A stretch of DNA of 64,000 nt from an uncultured Clostridia bacterium (GCA_934647165.1 CAKUFA010000007.1:16515-80514), one strand, 5' to 3'. Positions 27,101-35,157 are shown, counted from the first letter of the stretch. The notes: generated from the sequence alone by a model not told the origin. Numbers and translations: made by a program.

Positions 27101-27771
27101 TTGCCGGTTTGGATGCACATGAGCACTTCCTGCGCGTCGGCGTCCTTTTCCTCCAGATAGTGGCAGTCGTTGGTAGCCACCAGCGGCACATCCATCTCCT
27201 GCGCAATCTGAATCAAGCGCGGCAGCACGATCTTTTCATTGCGAATGCCGTGATCCATGATTTCCACAAAGAAATTCTCTTTACCGAAAATGTCCTGCAT
27301 TTCGCAGATGTAATCCCGCGCCGCCTGATACTGCTCGTTGAGCAGAAGCTTTGGTAAATCGCCAGAAAGGCACGCAGACAGGCAGATCAGCCCCTCGTGG
27401 TGCTGACGAATCAGGTCATAGTCCATGCGTGGCTTGTAGTAATATCCCGTCAGGAAGCCTTCACTGACCAGATACATCAGGTTCTGATATCCAGTGTTGT
27501 TTTCACATAAAAGGATTAAATGGCTGTACTCGCGCCCGGCTGTCGATTTGTCCTTCCGATCACGGCACACATAAGCCTCGCAGCCGATGATCGGTTTCAC
27601 ACCTGCATCTTTCATGGCTGTGTAGAAGTCAATCACACCATACATGACCCCGTGATCCGTGATAGCGCAGCTGTCCATTCCAAGCGCCTTCACACGTTCC
27701 ACAAGTTTGGGAATGCGGCATGCGCCATCGAGGAGACTGTATTCCGTGTGTAAATGAAGATGTGTAAACAT
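24190..27771 (-). CDS. dnaE: DNA polymerase III subunit alpha
   Basis: The 1193-residue replicative polymerase subunit. The N-terminal PHP domain begins HLHLHTEYSLLDG and contains GCEAYVC. The polymerase core has GPGRGSGAGS and the catalytic PDIDVDF acidic triad segment. Near the C-terminus GRLSVREEE lies within the OB-fold. There is no exonuclease insert, so it is DnaE (lagging-strand type in Firmicutes), not PolC. The start at 27771 has GGAGGAGG upstream. A spurious in-frame extension to 27933 is part of the repeat element and is ignored. The C-terminal 100 residues (after about 1090) are rich in charged residues. Confidence 0.96.
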   Translation of the reverse strand: MFTHLHLHTEYSLLDGACRIPKLVERVKALGMDSCAITDHGVMYGVIDFYTAMKDAGVKPIIGCEAYVCRDRKDKSTAGREYSHLILLCENNTGYQNLMYLVSEGFLTGYYYKPRMDYDLIRQHHEGLICLSACLSGDLPKLLLNEQYQAARDYICEMQDIFGKENFFVEIMDHGIRNEKIVLPRLIQIAQEMDVPLVATNDCHYLEEKDADAQEVLMCIQTGKTLEDESRMRMETRQLYVKSEEEMRRLFAAVPDAVERTHEIAQRCNVTFEFGVTRLPHYPVPEGETAFEMLNRICREGLKRLYPDAKEGDEPYTRLEYELGVISGMGYVDYFLIVWDFIHYAKSQGIMVGPGRGSGAGSIVAYSMGITMLDPLKYQLLFERFLNPERVSMPDIDVDFCYERRQEVIDYVARKYGADHVSQIITFGTMAARGVIRDVGRVLGMSYQETDAVAKAVPMELGITLEKALQLSPQLHRMAEEQPEVKRLIDMAMTLEGMPRNASTHAAGVLITGKPVIEYVPLQRNDDVITTQFPMGTIERLGLLKMDFLGLRTLTVIRDTLDMLRQDGLDMKPEDIPLDDPAVYEMISQGDTDGVFQLEGSGMRSFLMNMKPACFEDIIAAISLYRPGPMESIPRYIAGKQDPTSVRYETEKLRPILDVTYGCMVYQEQVMQIVRDLAGYSYGRSDLVRRAMAKKKHKVMEQEREYFVHGMVNEAGEVVIPGCVRNGVAESVANQIYDEMISFASYAFNKSHAAAYGVVCMQTGWLKRHHPVQFMAAIMNSVFGNPAKIAGYIQYCRGRGVPILPPDVNASAWKFTVEKTKDGKTGILFGFGAVKNVGESAVNAILRERENGRFRDIFDFCRRIDTSMVNKRVVESLIRAGAFDTLGGTRPQLLAVYDGAMDANIARRKQNVDGQLSLFDMAFGGGEKLEAGDAEKLPDVPDYPMKARLAMEKEMTGVYITGHPLDDYRDILAKMPFSTADLAGLEEREDQGLGLDGQRVEMGGILVESKGKATKKGAYMGFATLEDLTGQIECLVFPKVYEVYQSLLNVDALVVLAGRLSVREEETPKLLVEQVTPMEEWQQDQRALPPAQEQRIQKTPAEHKRPKTPVLTDAQQASVSARKLYLQLPREQLEHAMAVLELHPGSVPVYVHIPAEKATLLAPRINWCDASEDCLRRLNAAYGAPNVKLVEKA

Positions 27772-27784
27772 AGTACCTCCTCCA

Positions 27785-27960
27785 TTGCATAAAGAGCCGC
27801 TAAATGGTTTTCGAAAGGGACGATGTCCCTTCGCTGGTGCAGGGCAGCGCCCTTTCGGGTCAAGGGCAGCGCCCTTGCGCGCCCGGACAAAGCCCCGCAC
27901 GATCACCCCGCACGCAATTTTTGCCGTAGGCAAAAGAGCTCACGCAACTGGCCGCGGAAC
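27785..27960. repeat. Dispersed GC-rich palindromic intergenic repeat, copy 1
   Basis: The gap between dnaE and the glycosyltransferase gene is filled with tandem short palindromes: AAGGGACGATGTCCCTT, GGGCAGCGCCC, AAGGGCAGCGCCCTT and TTTTGCCGTAGGCAAAA. On the minus strand the stretch AAGGGCGCTGCCCTTGACCC is shared almost exactly with a second element at about 63895-63985, along with flanks CTTTCGAAA and GCGGCTC. Copy 1 has one more palindrome unit than copy 2. Such elements may act in RNA folding or be mobile non-coding repeats. Confidence 0.8.
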
Positions 27961-27969
27961 CGAATCCCG

Positions 27970-28905
27970 TCATCCGAAAACCATCTGTCCTAAACGGGTC
28001 ACAGCGCTCTGCATGGTGTACCCCTGCTTCTGCACAGTCAGTACACGCTGAATTTTCCCCATTTTTTCCGTCGCAAGATATGCCGCAATGTTCTTTCTCA
28101 CCCGATCCGGCAGCGCATCCCCGTACATGTCCCGGAAACGCTCCGCCTGCCGGTAGGTCAGCGCAACCCGCGCCTTCCCTTTTTCCCACATACCAAGCGC
28201 CTTCACGCCTCGGCACATCAGTCCCGTTTGGCTCGCGCCTTTCACATTTGCACCGTGCTGGCGATAATCCACCAGCGGCGCATCCACCATCACCACCTGG
28301 CCGAAAGCTGCGGCTGTCAACGCCAGGAACCAGTCGTGCATCACCATCTGTGCAGGATCGCCATGCGCCAGCGCCAACTGCCGTAAAGGCTGATTCATCA
28401 GCATCGTGCAGCCGGTCACATTGTTCTGCACCAGCAGCCGCTTGAAAGTAATGGCGCTTCGATCCCATCCCTGATGATCAAAAAAGCTCGAATGCAGCGA
28501 ATGCCCGTCCGCAGCAATCAGCGCGCAGTCGCTGTGCACCAAAATGGGCGTTTTTTCACCATATTGCCGTTCGGCACGTTCCATGGCCTGCCGGCAACGG
28601 CTGAGCCGATCAGGATGCCAGAAATCATCCTGATCACATAGCGCAATGTAGGGTGCCCCTGTCTGCCGCATCAAACTCCAGAAATTTCCGATGGCGCCAA
28701 ACCCACGCCCCTGCTCCTCTCCAAGCGTAAAACGCCCATCCGCCAGGCATAGCTGACGGAGAATCTCCGGCGTTGCATCCTGAGAGCCGTCATCCTGCAT
28801 CACCACGCGAAAACATGGGTCATCCTGTGCACGCAAACTGATGAGCTGCTCCGGCAGAAACCTCGCCCCATTATAGCAGGCCATCAACACGTCGATTCCG
28901 TTCAC
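27970..28905 (-). CDS. Family 2 glycosyltransferase (rhamnosyltransferase-like)
   Basis: A 311-residue GT-A glycosyltransferase. It begins IDVLMACYNGARFLPEQLISL, then MQDDGSQDATPEIL, and has the metal-binding segment LCDQDDFWHPDRL. The pattern is that of rhamnosyltransferases used in cell-wall polysaccharide synthesis. The C-terminus continues with TYRQAERFRDMY, also family-typical. The GTG start at 28905 overlaps the stop of the upstream glycosyltransferase (GTGA), implying coupled translation. The two enzymes probably act in the same surface glycan pathway. No transporter or polymerase adjoins them; the Wzy-like gene is at 56442. Confidence 0.88.
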   Translation of the reverse strand: MNGIDVLMACYNGARFLPEQLISLRAQDDPCFRVVMQDDGSQDATPEILRQLCLADGRFTLGEEQGRGFGAIGNFWSLMRQTGAPYIALCDQDDFWHPDRLSRCRQAMERAERQYGEKTPILVHSDCALIAADGHSLHSSFFDHQGWDRSAITFKRLLVQNNVTGCTMLMNQPLRQLALAHGDPAQMVMHDWFLALTAAAFGQVVMVDAPLVDYRQHGANVKGASQTGLMCRGVKALGMWEKGKARVALTYRQAERFRDMYGDALPDRVRKNIAAYLATEKMGKIQRVLTVQKQGYTMQSAVTRLGQMVFG

Positions 28906-29669
28906 CAGGATACCCCCCACTTGATGAAATATTGGATAATGGAGCGCACTTGCCGCATCACACCGCGCAGCGTGCGGGTGTTTTCCCGCGCCCACGCATG
29001 GGTCACGCACATCTGCGGATGATAGATAATCGGTCCCAGCATGCCTGCCCGGCGGCTGAGATCGGAATCCTCCTGATAGAGAAAGAATCGCTCGTCAAAT
29101 CCATGAAGCTTGCGGAAAGTTTCCGTGCGGATGAGCAGGAAACAGCCTGTTGCAAAGTGCACCTTTACCGGCGCATTCACCCGCTGGCCCGCCATGGTAT
29201 ATTCTGCCCGCCAGGTGGTAAACGGCTTCCCCAAACGTTCCAGAAAGCCGCTGAGCAGATAGTGCACTGTTGGCAGCTTCTTGGGCAAAAACTGCTCCGA
29301 ACCATCCGCATTGAGCACCCTTGGCGTGAGAATTACGGCGTTGGGGTGTTCATCCATATATCGAACCATATTGGGAAGCAAATCCGGCTCAAAGGTCACA
29401 TCCGGGTTAATCAGCAGATGATATTCGCTGTCCAGTCGGTCCAGCACCACATTGTTGCCCCGGCCAAAGCCAAGGTTTTTCTGCTGGGGCAGCACATGCA
29501 CGCCGGGATGCGCCCAGCGAATGCGCTGCGCGGTATCATCGCCGGGGGTATTGTCCACCAGATACACCTCCACCGGTATGTCGGACTTTTCCAGGCAATC
29601 CACCGCCGCAAGCGCCTCGTCACCCGCATGATACAGCACCATGCACGCAGAAATTCTGGGCTTAGACAA
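28902..29669 (-). CDS. Family 2 glycosyltransferase (WbbL-like)
   Basis: A 255-residue GT-A glycosyltransferase. The N-terminal nucleotide-binding strand is SACMVLYHAG, followed by VYLVDNTPGDD. The acceptor/metal segment is LLINPDVTFEPD, and FLYQEDSDLSRRA is the catalytic-base region. WbbL homologues transfer rhamnose during polysaccharide or teichoic-type wall synthesis. I chose the TTG at 29669 because GGGAGG lies 8 bases upstream and the protein starts SKPRISACMV. No ATG start is available in frame. It leads a two-gene operon. Confidence 0.86.
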   Translation of the reverse strand: MSKPRISACMVLYHAGDEALAAVDCLEKSDIPVEVYLVDNTPGDDTAQRIRWAHPGVHVLPQQKNLGFGRGNNVVLDRLDSEYHLLINPDVTFEPDLLPNMVRYMDEHPNAVILTPRVLNADGSEQFLPKKLPTVHYLLSGFLERLGKPFTTWRAEYTMAGQRVNAPVKVHFATGCFLLIRTETFRKLHGFDERFFLYQEDSDLSRRAGMLGPIIYHPQMCVTHAWARENTRTLRGVMRQVRSIIQYFIKWGVSW

Positions 29670-29729
29670 TGCATTTTCCTCCCATGTGTAACAAAATCCA
29701 CGCTCTTTCGCGCATCATAAATCCCTGTT

Positions 29730-29758
29730 ATTGTACCTTTCAGCAGCCGTTTTGTCCA
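29730..29758 (-). promoter_or_regulatory. Predicted sigma-A promoter of the glycosyltransferase pair
   Basis: Minus strand: -35 TGGACA (29753-29758), 17-base spacer, -10 TACAAT (29730-29735). Confidence 0.6.
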
Positions 29759-29852
29759 TACTTTCAAGCGCAATAGGGTACAAAAAGCCCGCATACGCTG
29801 CCGAAAAAGCAAATTGACCGCTTCTGCGAAGCTGCTTGCTTCATGCTTTCCG

Positions 29853-30944
29853 TTAAAGCAATCTCTCTCCGGTCACTGCATGGACAGCCTGTTCTATCGC
29901 TATGGTCTGCCCGCTTGCCGTTTCCAGCACACAGCGCGCTACCCATGCAGGGCACAGCGTGTAGCCCGCTTTTGCCGACACGTCCCCTGTCATGGGTAAG
30001 TATTCCAATACCAGCTCATATACCGTAATCTTCCTGTAAGCGCTTTGTTTTTTTGTTTCATAGCTGTCCAGCAGGCATCGCATCGCCGCTTCCGGAGACA
30101 AAGCCGCCTGCGCTTCTCCTTCCGGCGCCAAGGTGTCAGGATCCAGCAGCGGACAGCTTGCAAAGGCCAGGCCATGGCCTGCCGTCACCGCCATGCGCAG
30201 CAGCATGGGCGGAACCTCTATGCCGTTTTCCGCCATCTGATAGCTGCCGGAATACAGCCGCAGGCCTTGAAAATAAACCGGGTAGTATACCTCCGCAAAG
30301 CGATATTCCGCAGCAGCTTCGCTGTTCAAGCGGCACGCTGCGGATGATTTTCGATTGGCTTTTTCCATGCCTTCCCGCACCGCATCCGCATCCGACACCT
30401 GGTGAAAGCGGATGATTCTCCCCAACCGGCATCCGCAAACCTGCGCCACCTGCGCGGCATAAGATTCTACCTGCGCCTCCGTAAGCCCTTCCATGCCAAT
30501 GCTCTGCACATCATCCGCGCTGCTTTCCGCCGTGGCATAGATATACTCGGGGCTATACGCCTGCACATCCATGAAACCCAGCGCGCCAATGGAGCAATAC
30601 GGATAAATGGCCTTGCCGGAAGTAAAGGCCAATTCTTCAAAGGTTTGGTTCGGCTTGCGCCACCGGCCGCGGCTTGTGTCGCACCCAATGCTTGCCCAGT
30701 CGATTGCCTGCCCGCGCTCTTGCATAAAGTCGCTACTCAGCCGCCCCAGATGATAGTTTTGCACCATGGCGCCTTCTGCCGGAACCATAACCTGTGCGTC
30801 CACCACAATGCGCACATCGCCGCAGTCCTCTTCCTGCTGCACATGCCGCCAGTTTTCCTCCACCCACACTTCCTCCGCAAGCGCCGCTTTGCCGCAAAGC
30901 AGTGCTAGCAACAACAGGCAAAGCCACCGCTTCATCCTTTTCAC
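29853..30944 (-). CDS. Secreted protein of unknown function (DUF6034-like)
   Basis: A 363-residue protein with an N-terminal signal peptide (KRMKRWLCLLLLALLCGKAALAEE, cleavage after about residue 23). There is no lipobox, so it is probably released or wall-associated. The remainder is soluble, with patches such as QYHLGRLSSDF-like sequence, GMEGLTEAQVESYAAQVAQVCG and YYPVYFQGLRLYSG. A resemblance to DUF6034 proteins from gut Clostridia is from memory only. No enzyme motif is visible. It is a single gene with a promoter at about 30985-31015. Confidence 0.7.
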   Translation of the reverse strand: MKRMKRWLCLLLLALLCGKAALAEEVWVEENWRHVQQEEDCGDVRIVVDAQVMVPAEGAMVQNYHLGRLSSDFMQERGQAIDWASIGCDTSRGRWRKPNQTFEELAFTSGKAIYPYCSIGALGFMDVQAYSPEYIYATAESSADDVQSIGMEGLTEAQVESYAAQVAQVCGCRLGRIIRFHQVSDADAVREGMEKANRKSSAACRLNSEAAAEYRFAEVYYPVYFQGLRLYSGSYQMAENGIEVPPMLLRMAVTAGHGLAFASCPLLDPDTLAPEGEAQAALSPEAAMRCLLDSYETKKQSAYRKITVYELVLEYLPMTGDVSAKAGYTLCPAWVARCVLETASGQTIAIEQAVHAVTGERLL

Positions 30945-30970
30945 GCTCCTTCATGCTAACCGTACTTTGA

Positions 30971-31003
30971 TGATAGTCCATCAGAGCGCACTTTGGCAAG
31001 CTG
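30971..31003 (-). promoter_or_regulatory. Predicted sigma-A promoter of the secreted protein gene
   Basis: Minus strand: -35 TTGCCA, 18-base spacer, -10 TATCAT, within about 30970-31003, upstream of the AAGGAGCG ribosome site. Confidence 0.5.
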
Positions 31004-31070
31004 TTTTCACCCCGCTCGCCACGTTTTACAACCGTATCGTATCAAATGCTCCTGTACTCTATTTCTTCCA

Positions 31071-31081
31071 TTTGTCGAAAA
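31071..31081 (+). promoter_or_regulatory. 0A box upstream of spo0A (candidate autoregulation site)
   Basis: TTTGTCGAAAA matches the 0A consensus TTGTCGAA completely. It lies about 65-75 bases upstream of the -10 at 31146, in the 420-base gap between a divergent gene and spo0A. Spo0A is known to bind its own promoter region in Bacillus. Confidence 0.6.
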
Positions 31082-31142
31082 CGCACGAATTAACTCGATT
31101 TTCCACTAATTTATGCGAAAATGTACTACCAGCATACTTTTG

Positions 31143-31151
31143 TGCTATAAT
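31143..31151 (+). promoter_or_regulatory. Predicted extended -10 promoter of spo0A
   Basis: TGCTATAAT (extended -10: TG plus TATAAT, 31143-31151). The -35 is weak. The leader to the GTG at 31366 is about 205 bases. A sigma-H element is not evident to me. Confidence 0.5.
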
Positions 31152-31365
31152 GCTATCAATTTCACATGGTTTTCCCATTTTTCAGGACACACCGCTCAAA
31201 CAGGTTGATGGCGGCAAAACCGTTTACGCCGCGCAGCAATAAGGAAAATGAGCGAATGAACGTCAAGATTCCTGCCAACAATCCATGACGCGATGAATCC
31301 GTAAATTCAAAAGCCGTGCGAAAGGAGACAGAAGAACCGATTCCACAGGAAAGGGGTCAGACCAG

Positions 31366-32139
31366 GTGAGTGCGATTCGAGTTTTACTGACCGACGACAA
31401 CAGCGAGATACGACGAGTGATGCGCAGCGCGATCAGCGCGGAGGAAGGCATGACGGTGGTGGACGAGTGCGCCAACGGTTTGGAAGCGTTGGAAGCACTG
31501 CGCCACAAGCCGGTGGATGTGGTGGTGCTGGACATCATCATGCCGCAGATGGACGGCTATTCCTTCCTGGAAGCGCTGGGCCAGATGCAGCTGGAGCATC
31601 CGCCGCAGGTGATCGTGGTATCGGCGCTGGGGCGTGATGACTTCATCACCCGGGCAGTGGAGCTTGGCGCAAAGTATTACATGGTAAAGCCCTTTGAGCC
31701 TTCGGCGCTGTGCGCCAGAATCCGCGATGCATGCGGGCAGGCGTCCGCAAGCAGCGCGGCAAGCCTTGTTTCGCCAAGCCGCGCGCCCTCGCTGGATGAA
31801 AAGCTGGCCGGGCTGTTCCTCACCATTGGCATTCCGGCGCACATCAAGGGCTATCTGTTCCTGAAAGAAGCCGTGAAAATGGTGATAGAGAACCCGGACG
31901 TCATCAATCGCATCACCAAGGAGCTGTATCCGGGCATTGGACGGCGGTGCAACACAACGGCCAGCAAAGTGGAGCGTGCCATCCGTCATGCCATCGAAGT
32001 GGCGTGGAGCCGCGGGCGCATCGACACGCTGAATCGCGCCTTCGGCTGCCAGGTGGCCATGCCGGACGACAAGCCAACCAATGGGGAGTTCATTGCCATG
32101 ATTGCCGATAAGCTGGCCATGGAAGAACGTCCGGCATAA
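31366..32139 (+). CDS. spo0A: Sporulation response regulator Spo0A
   Basis: Master regulator of sporulation entry. The receiver domain (1-120) has Asp10-Asp11, the phosphoacceptor Asp56 in VVVLDIIMPQMDG, and VKPFEPS. The C-terminal DNA-binding domain starts near residue 145: GIPAHIKGYLFLKEAVKMV, then SKVERAIRHAIEVAWSRGR and PTNGEFIAMIADKL, all diagnostic of Spo0A. The GTG start at 31366 follows GGAAAGGGG with 9-base spacing. A 0A box lies upstream. In many clostridia spo0A lies after spoIVB. Here it stands alone, divergent from the secreted-protein gene. Confidence 0.97.
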   Translation: MSAIRVLLTDDNSEIRRVMRSAISAEEGMTVVDECANGLEALEALRHKPVDVVVLDIIMPQMDGYSFLEALGQMQLEHPPQVIVVSALGRDDFITRAVELGAKYYMVKPFEPSALCARIRDACGQASASSAASLVSPSRAPSLDEKLAGLFLTIGIPAHIKGYLFLKEAVKMVIENPDVINRITKELYPGIGRRCNTTASKVERAIRHAIEVAWSRGRIDTLNRAFGCQVAMPDDKPTNGEFIAMIADKLAMEERPA

Positions 32140-32157
32140 ACATCTGCACGATTTTTT

Positions 32158-32192
32158 ATCCCTCCGGCGGTATAACTGGAGGGATGTTTGTT
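32158..32192 (+). terminator. Intrinsic terminator after spo0A
   Basis: ATCCCTCC (32158-32165) pairs with GGAGGGAT (32178-32185), followed by GTTTGTTT. The T-tract is interrupted by one G. Confidence 0.7.
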
Positions 32193-32235
32193 TACTGCTG
32201 TTTTTCTGCCTGATCAGCCAAACCAGGCATGTCTT

Positions 32236-33063
32236 TCACACATTCCGCTCCTGCGAAGGCTTGACGCCGAAATGCCGTCGGTATCTGCTGGAAAAATAGC
32301 AGGCATCCGCAAAGCCGCATTGCAGGGCAATCTCTCCAATAGGCGCATCCGTGTGGCGAAGCGCCCGCTGCGCGCTTTCCAGCCGAAGAATTTCCACATA
32401 TTTCATAAGCGTCAGTCCTGTGGAACGCTTGAAACGGCGGCAAAAGTACGATTCATCATACCCAAAGCGTTCGCTGAGCGAAGAGGTGGACATAGGTTCC
32501 GCATAATGCCCGGCCACATAATCAATCACCGCCTCAAACCGCTCATCGGACGGATTGCGCTGCTTTTCCACCGGACGACCATAACGCATGAGCAGCGAAA
32601 GCACCTGATACACCATGCCAACGCTGGCCAACGGCGTTTCCTGTGCGGCAGCGTTGAGTGCATCCAGCTGCTTTGCAAGCTCCGGCAAAGCAATCTTCGG
32701 CACAAAGGAAACTCGGCATTCAGCCAGCGCTGAAAGCAGCTTGTGGGCAACCGGCGCGGCATTCAAAAAATCCGCCACCATGAACATGAAAACGTCATAC
32801 ACCACGCCAGACGGCCCGGCAATCCCCTGATGCGCCTGGCGCGGAGCAATCACGGCCACCTCGCCCGGCAGCACGCTGCAAGTTGTCTGCTCATCCAAGT
32901 GCAATTCCAGCACACCTTTCCGCACACGGATAAGCTCCATGCAGTCATGCCAGTGAAGCACAAAGCACTGGGAACAGGGCGGCTCATGAAATGTCCGCGG
33001 CAGGCTAACAGCATTTTCCCCATAAATGGGCGGATCTTTTTCCCGAAGTGTTTCCCGGCGCAT
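32236..33063 (-). CDS. AraC-family transcriptional regulator with cupin sensor domain
   Basis: A 275-residue protein. The N-terminal cupin contains FVLHWHDCMELIRVRKGVLELHL and VLPGEVAVIAPRQAHQG. The C-terminal pair of helix-turn-helix motifs (about 175-275) includes SLSERFGYDESYFCRRFKRSTGLTLM and IGEIALQCGFADACYFSSRYRRHFG. Such proteins switch on sugar catabolic operons in response to a ligand bound by the cupin. It is divergent from the isomerase/dehydrogenase pair at 33183, which is its likely target. The ATG at 33063 has GTGAGGGAA upstream. Confidence 0.92.
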   Translation of the reverse strand: MRRETLREKDPPIYGENAVSLPRTFHEPPCSQCFVLHWHDCMELIRVRKGVLELHLDEQTTCSVLPGEVAVIAPRQAHQGIAGPSGVVYDVFMFMVADFLNAAPVAHKLLSALAECRVSFVPKIALPELAKQLDALNAAAQETPLASVGMVYQVLSLLMRYGRPVEKQRNPSDERFEAVIDYVAGHYAEPMSTSSLSERFGYDESYFCRRFKRSTGLTLMKYVEILRLESAQRALRHTDAPIGEIALQCGFADACYFSSRYRRHFGVKPSQERNV

Positions 33064-33182
33064 AAATTCCCTCACAAAAGTCAAAATCGCAAAAAATCAG
33101 GTCGATATTCCTATATCCGAAAGCTTCCTCTTTATGGTATCATACAAACACATAAACTGCAATGACAGGAGGTTATTTGCGG

Positions 33183-34019
33183 ATGAAGATTGGAACGATG
33201 GTAAACTTCTCCATCCCGGAAGAAGCGAAGAAAAGCTTTGAAATGCTTCGTTCTTCCGGCTTTGACAGCTGCCAACTGTGTTCCTGGTCGCCCAAGAACT
33301 GGACGGATGAAAACGCACAGGCGCTCAAGGACCTTATCCGGGAGTACAACATCACCGTTTCCGCATTCTGGTGCGGATGGGACGGCCCGAAAAAGTGGAA
33401 TTTCTATGAAGGGCAAAAAACACTGGGGCTGGTGCCGCCGGAATACCGCGCCATGCGAGTGCAAAACCTGTGCGACGGCGCTGATTTTGCCTTGAAGCTC
33501 GGGCTGGAAAACGTCATCACCCACATGGGCTTCATTCCGGAAAACCCGCTGGATCCGAACTTTGAACCCTTGTGCGATGCGGTGCGCACCGTAGCGCAGC
33601 ACTTGAAAAAGCAGAACCAATGGCTGCTGTTTGAAACAGGCCAGGAAACGCCTGTGACGCTGCTGCGCTGTTTTGAAGAGGCAGGCTGCGATAACCTGGG
33701 CGTAAATCTGGACACCGCGAACCTGATCCTTTACGGCAAAGCGAACCCGGTGGATGCGTTGGACGTCATCGGCCGCTATGTGCGTGATGTGCACGCTAAG
33801 GACGGACTTTATCCCGTGAACGGCCACGAGCTTGGCAAAGAAACCGCCATCGGCGAAGGCAAGGTGGACTTCCGCGCTTTCTTCCAGAAGCTGAAAGCAT
33901 TGAACTACAACGGATTTGTGACCATCGAGCGCGAAATTGAGGATGACCAGCAGGTAAAGGGCATCACCGACGCACGGGACTATCTTGAAAAAATCATCAA
34001 CGACGTATACGGAGGATAA
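33183..34019 (+). CDS. Sugar phosphate isomerase/epimerase (xylose isomerase-like TIM barrel)
   Basis: A 278-residue AP_endonuc_2 family TIM-barrel protein. Recognisable stretches are VITHMGFIPENPLDP, LLFETGQETPVTL, LGVNLDTANLILYG and VRDVHAKDGLYP, which carry the usual metal-ligand His, Glu and Asp residues, and FVTIEREIEDD with the last Glu. The reaction may be isomerisation or epimerisation of a sugar or inositol derivative. An AGGAGGTTATTTGCGG site leads to the ATG at 33183. It is followed after 3 bases by a Gfo/Idh/MocA gene, a common pairing. Confidence 0.88.
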   Translation: MKIGTMVNFSIPEEAKKSFEMLRSSGFDSCQLCSWSPKNWTDENAQALKDLIREYNITVSAFWCGWDGPKKWNFYEGQKTLGLVPPEYRAMRVQNLCDGADFALKLGLENVITHMGFIPENPLDPNFEPLCDAVRTVAQHLKKQNQWLLFETGQETPVTLLRCFEEAGCDNLGVNLDTANLILYGKANPVDALDVIGRYVRDVHAKDGLYPVNGHELGKETAIGEGKVDFRAFFQKLKALNYNGFVTIEREIEDDQQVKGITDARDYLEKIINDVYGG

Positions 34020-34022
34020 ACC

Positions 34023-34961
34023 ATGCTGAAGGTTGGTTTGGTTGGCGTTGGCGGCATCAGCGGCGCGCACATCCCCGCATGGGAAGCCATGGAGGATGTG
34101 GAATTGGTCGCGCTGTGCGACATTCGGCCTGAACAGATGGAGTGCTATCCTAAGCAGCGCCACTACACAAATGTGGACGAAATGCTCGAAAAGGAACCGT
34201 TGGATATCCTTGACATCTGCCTGCCCACTTATCTGCATGCAGAGGTGGGGCTGAAAGCCATGGAGAAGGGCATCCATGTGCTGAGTGAAAAGCCTGTTTC
34301 CCTGAAACCGGAAGATGTACACCACCTCTACGATACGGCAAAGCGCAACAACGTGCGCTTCATGGTGGCACAGGTTCTGCGCTTCTGGCCGGAATACACG
34401 TATCTGAAGGAAATCTATGATTCCGGCCGGTATGGAAAGCTTCTGTCCGGCAGCATGGCGCGGCTTAGCCGCATACCCGGTTGGAGCTGGGACAACTGGA
34501 TGAAGGATGAAAACCGCAGCGGTTTGGTCCCCTTTGATTTACACATCCATGATCTGGACTTCATGGTTTATGCCTTTGGCAAGCCGCAGAAAGTGACCTC
34601 CTTCCGTTCCCGCCGGCCGGATCAGGATGTGTTTACGGCTGTGTATCAATTCAACGGTTTCTACATGAGCAGCGAAGCCGCATGGTATGCCGCACCCTAT
34701 CCCTTCCGCGCCACCTATCGTTTCCAGTTTGAAAAGGCGCTTGTTGTGATGGATGGAACGCTCAAGGTTTACGAAGTGGATGGCAAAACCTTCACTGTGG
34801 GCGCAGGCGGCGGCGAAACCGGGAATATCGAATTGCCGCAGACCAACGCTTACGCCAACGAAATTCGCTACTTTGCCGACTGTGTGAAGAGCGGACATGA
34901 TGCCGACCGTGTGAAGGAAGACGAGCTGGAAACAGTTGTACGCATCCTGAAGAGCATTTAA
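34023..34961 (+). CDS. Gfo/Idh/MocA family oxidoreductase
   Basis: A 312-residue NAD(P)-dependent dehydrogenase. The Rossmann motif is VGLVGVGGISGAHIPAWEAM, and HVLSEKPVSLKPEDVHHLYD the conserved EKP segment. The C-terminal domain has LVPFDLHIHDLDFMVYAFG with the catalytic-type Asp/His. It is coupled to the isomerase/epimerase upstream (3-base gap) and divergent from an AraC regulator, so the three genes look like one sugar or polyol catabolic unit. The substrate cannot be read. Confidence 0.9.
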   Translation: MLKVGLVGVGGISGAHIPAWEAMEDVELVALCDIRPEQMECYPKQRHYTNVDEMLEKEPLDILDICLPTYLHAEVGLKAMEKGIHVLSEKPVSLKPEDVHHLYDTAKRNNVRFMVAQVLRFWPEYTYLKEIYDSGRYGKLLSGSMARLSRIPGWSWDNWMKDENRSGLVPFDLHIHDLDFMVYAFGKPQKVTSFRSRRPDQDVFTAVYQFNGFYMSSEAAWYAAPYPFRATYRFQFEKALVVMDGTLKVYEVDGKTFTVGAGGGETGNIELPQTNAYANEIRYFADCVKSGHDADRVKEDELETVVRILKSI

Positions 34962-34978
34962 CCCTTTGATAGGCCGAC

Positions 34979-35046
34979 TGCCCATGGAAGAGGAATGGAA
35001 AATACTATTGATTTTCTGTTTCCTTTCCATGGGCAACATTTTTTAG
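34979..35046 (+). terminator. Intrinsic terminator after the isomerase/dehydrogenase pair
   Basis: A long imperfect stem: TGCCCATGGAA at 34979-34989 with TTCCATGGGCA near 35025-35036, followed by CATTTTTT. The inner loop contains further A/T-rich pairing. Confidence 0.8.
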
Positions 35047-35099
35047 CAATAGGAAGCTTTCAGTTTCTGATCCTATCCTTTTTTTATCGCAAAAAAGGA

Positions 35100-35128
35100 T
35101 TGAGTTTGTCTGCACAATCTGTTAAAAT
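35100..35128 (+). promoter_or_regulatory. Predicted sigma-A promoter of the secreted flavoprotein
   Basis: -35 TTGAGT (35100-35105), 17-base spacer, -10 TAAAAT (35123-35128). A hairpin ATCCTTTTTT/AAAAAAGGAT (about 35073-35100) directly abuts the -35. Confidence 0.65.
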
Positions 35129-35157
35129 TTCAACGAGCTGAAAGGAGGTTCCCACAA

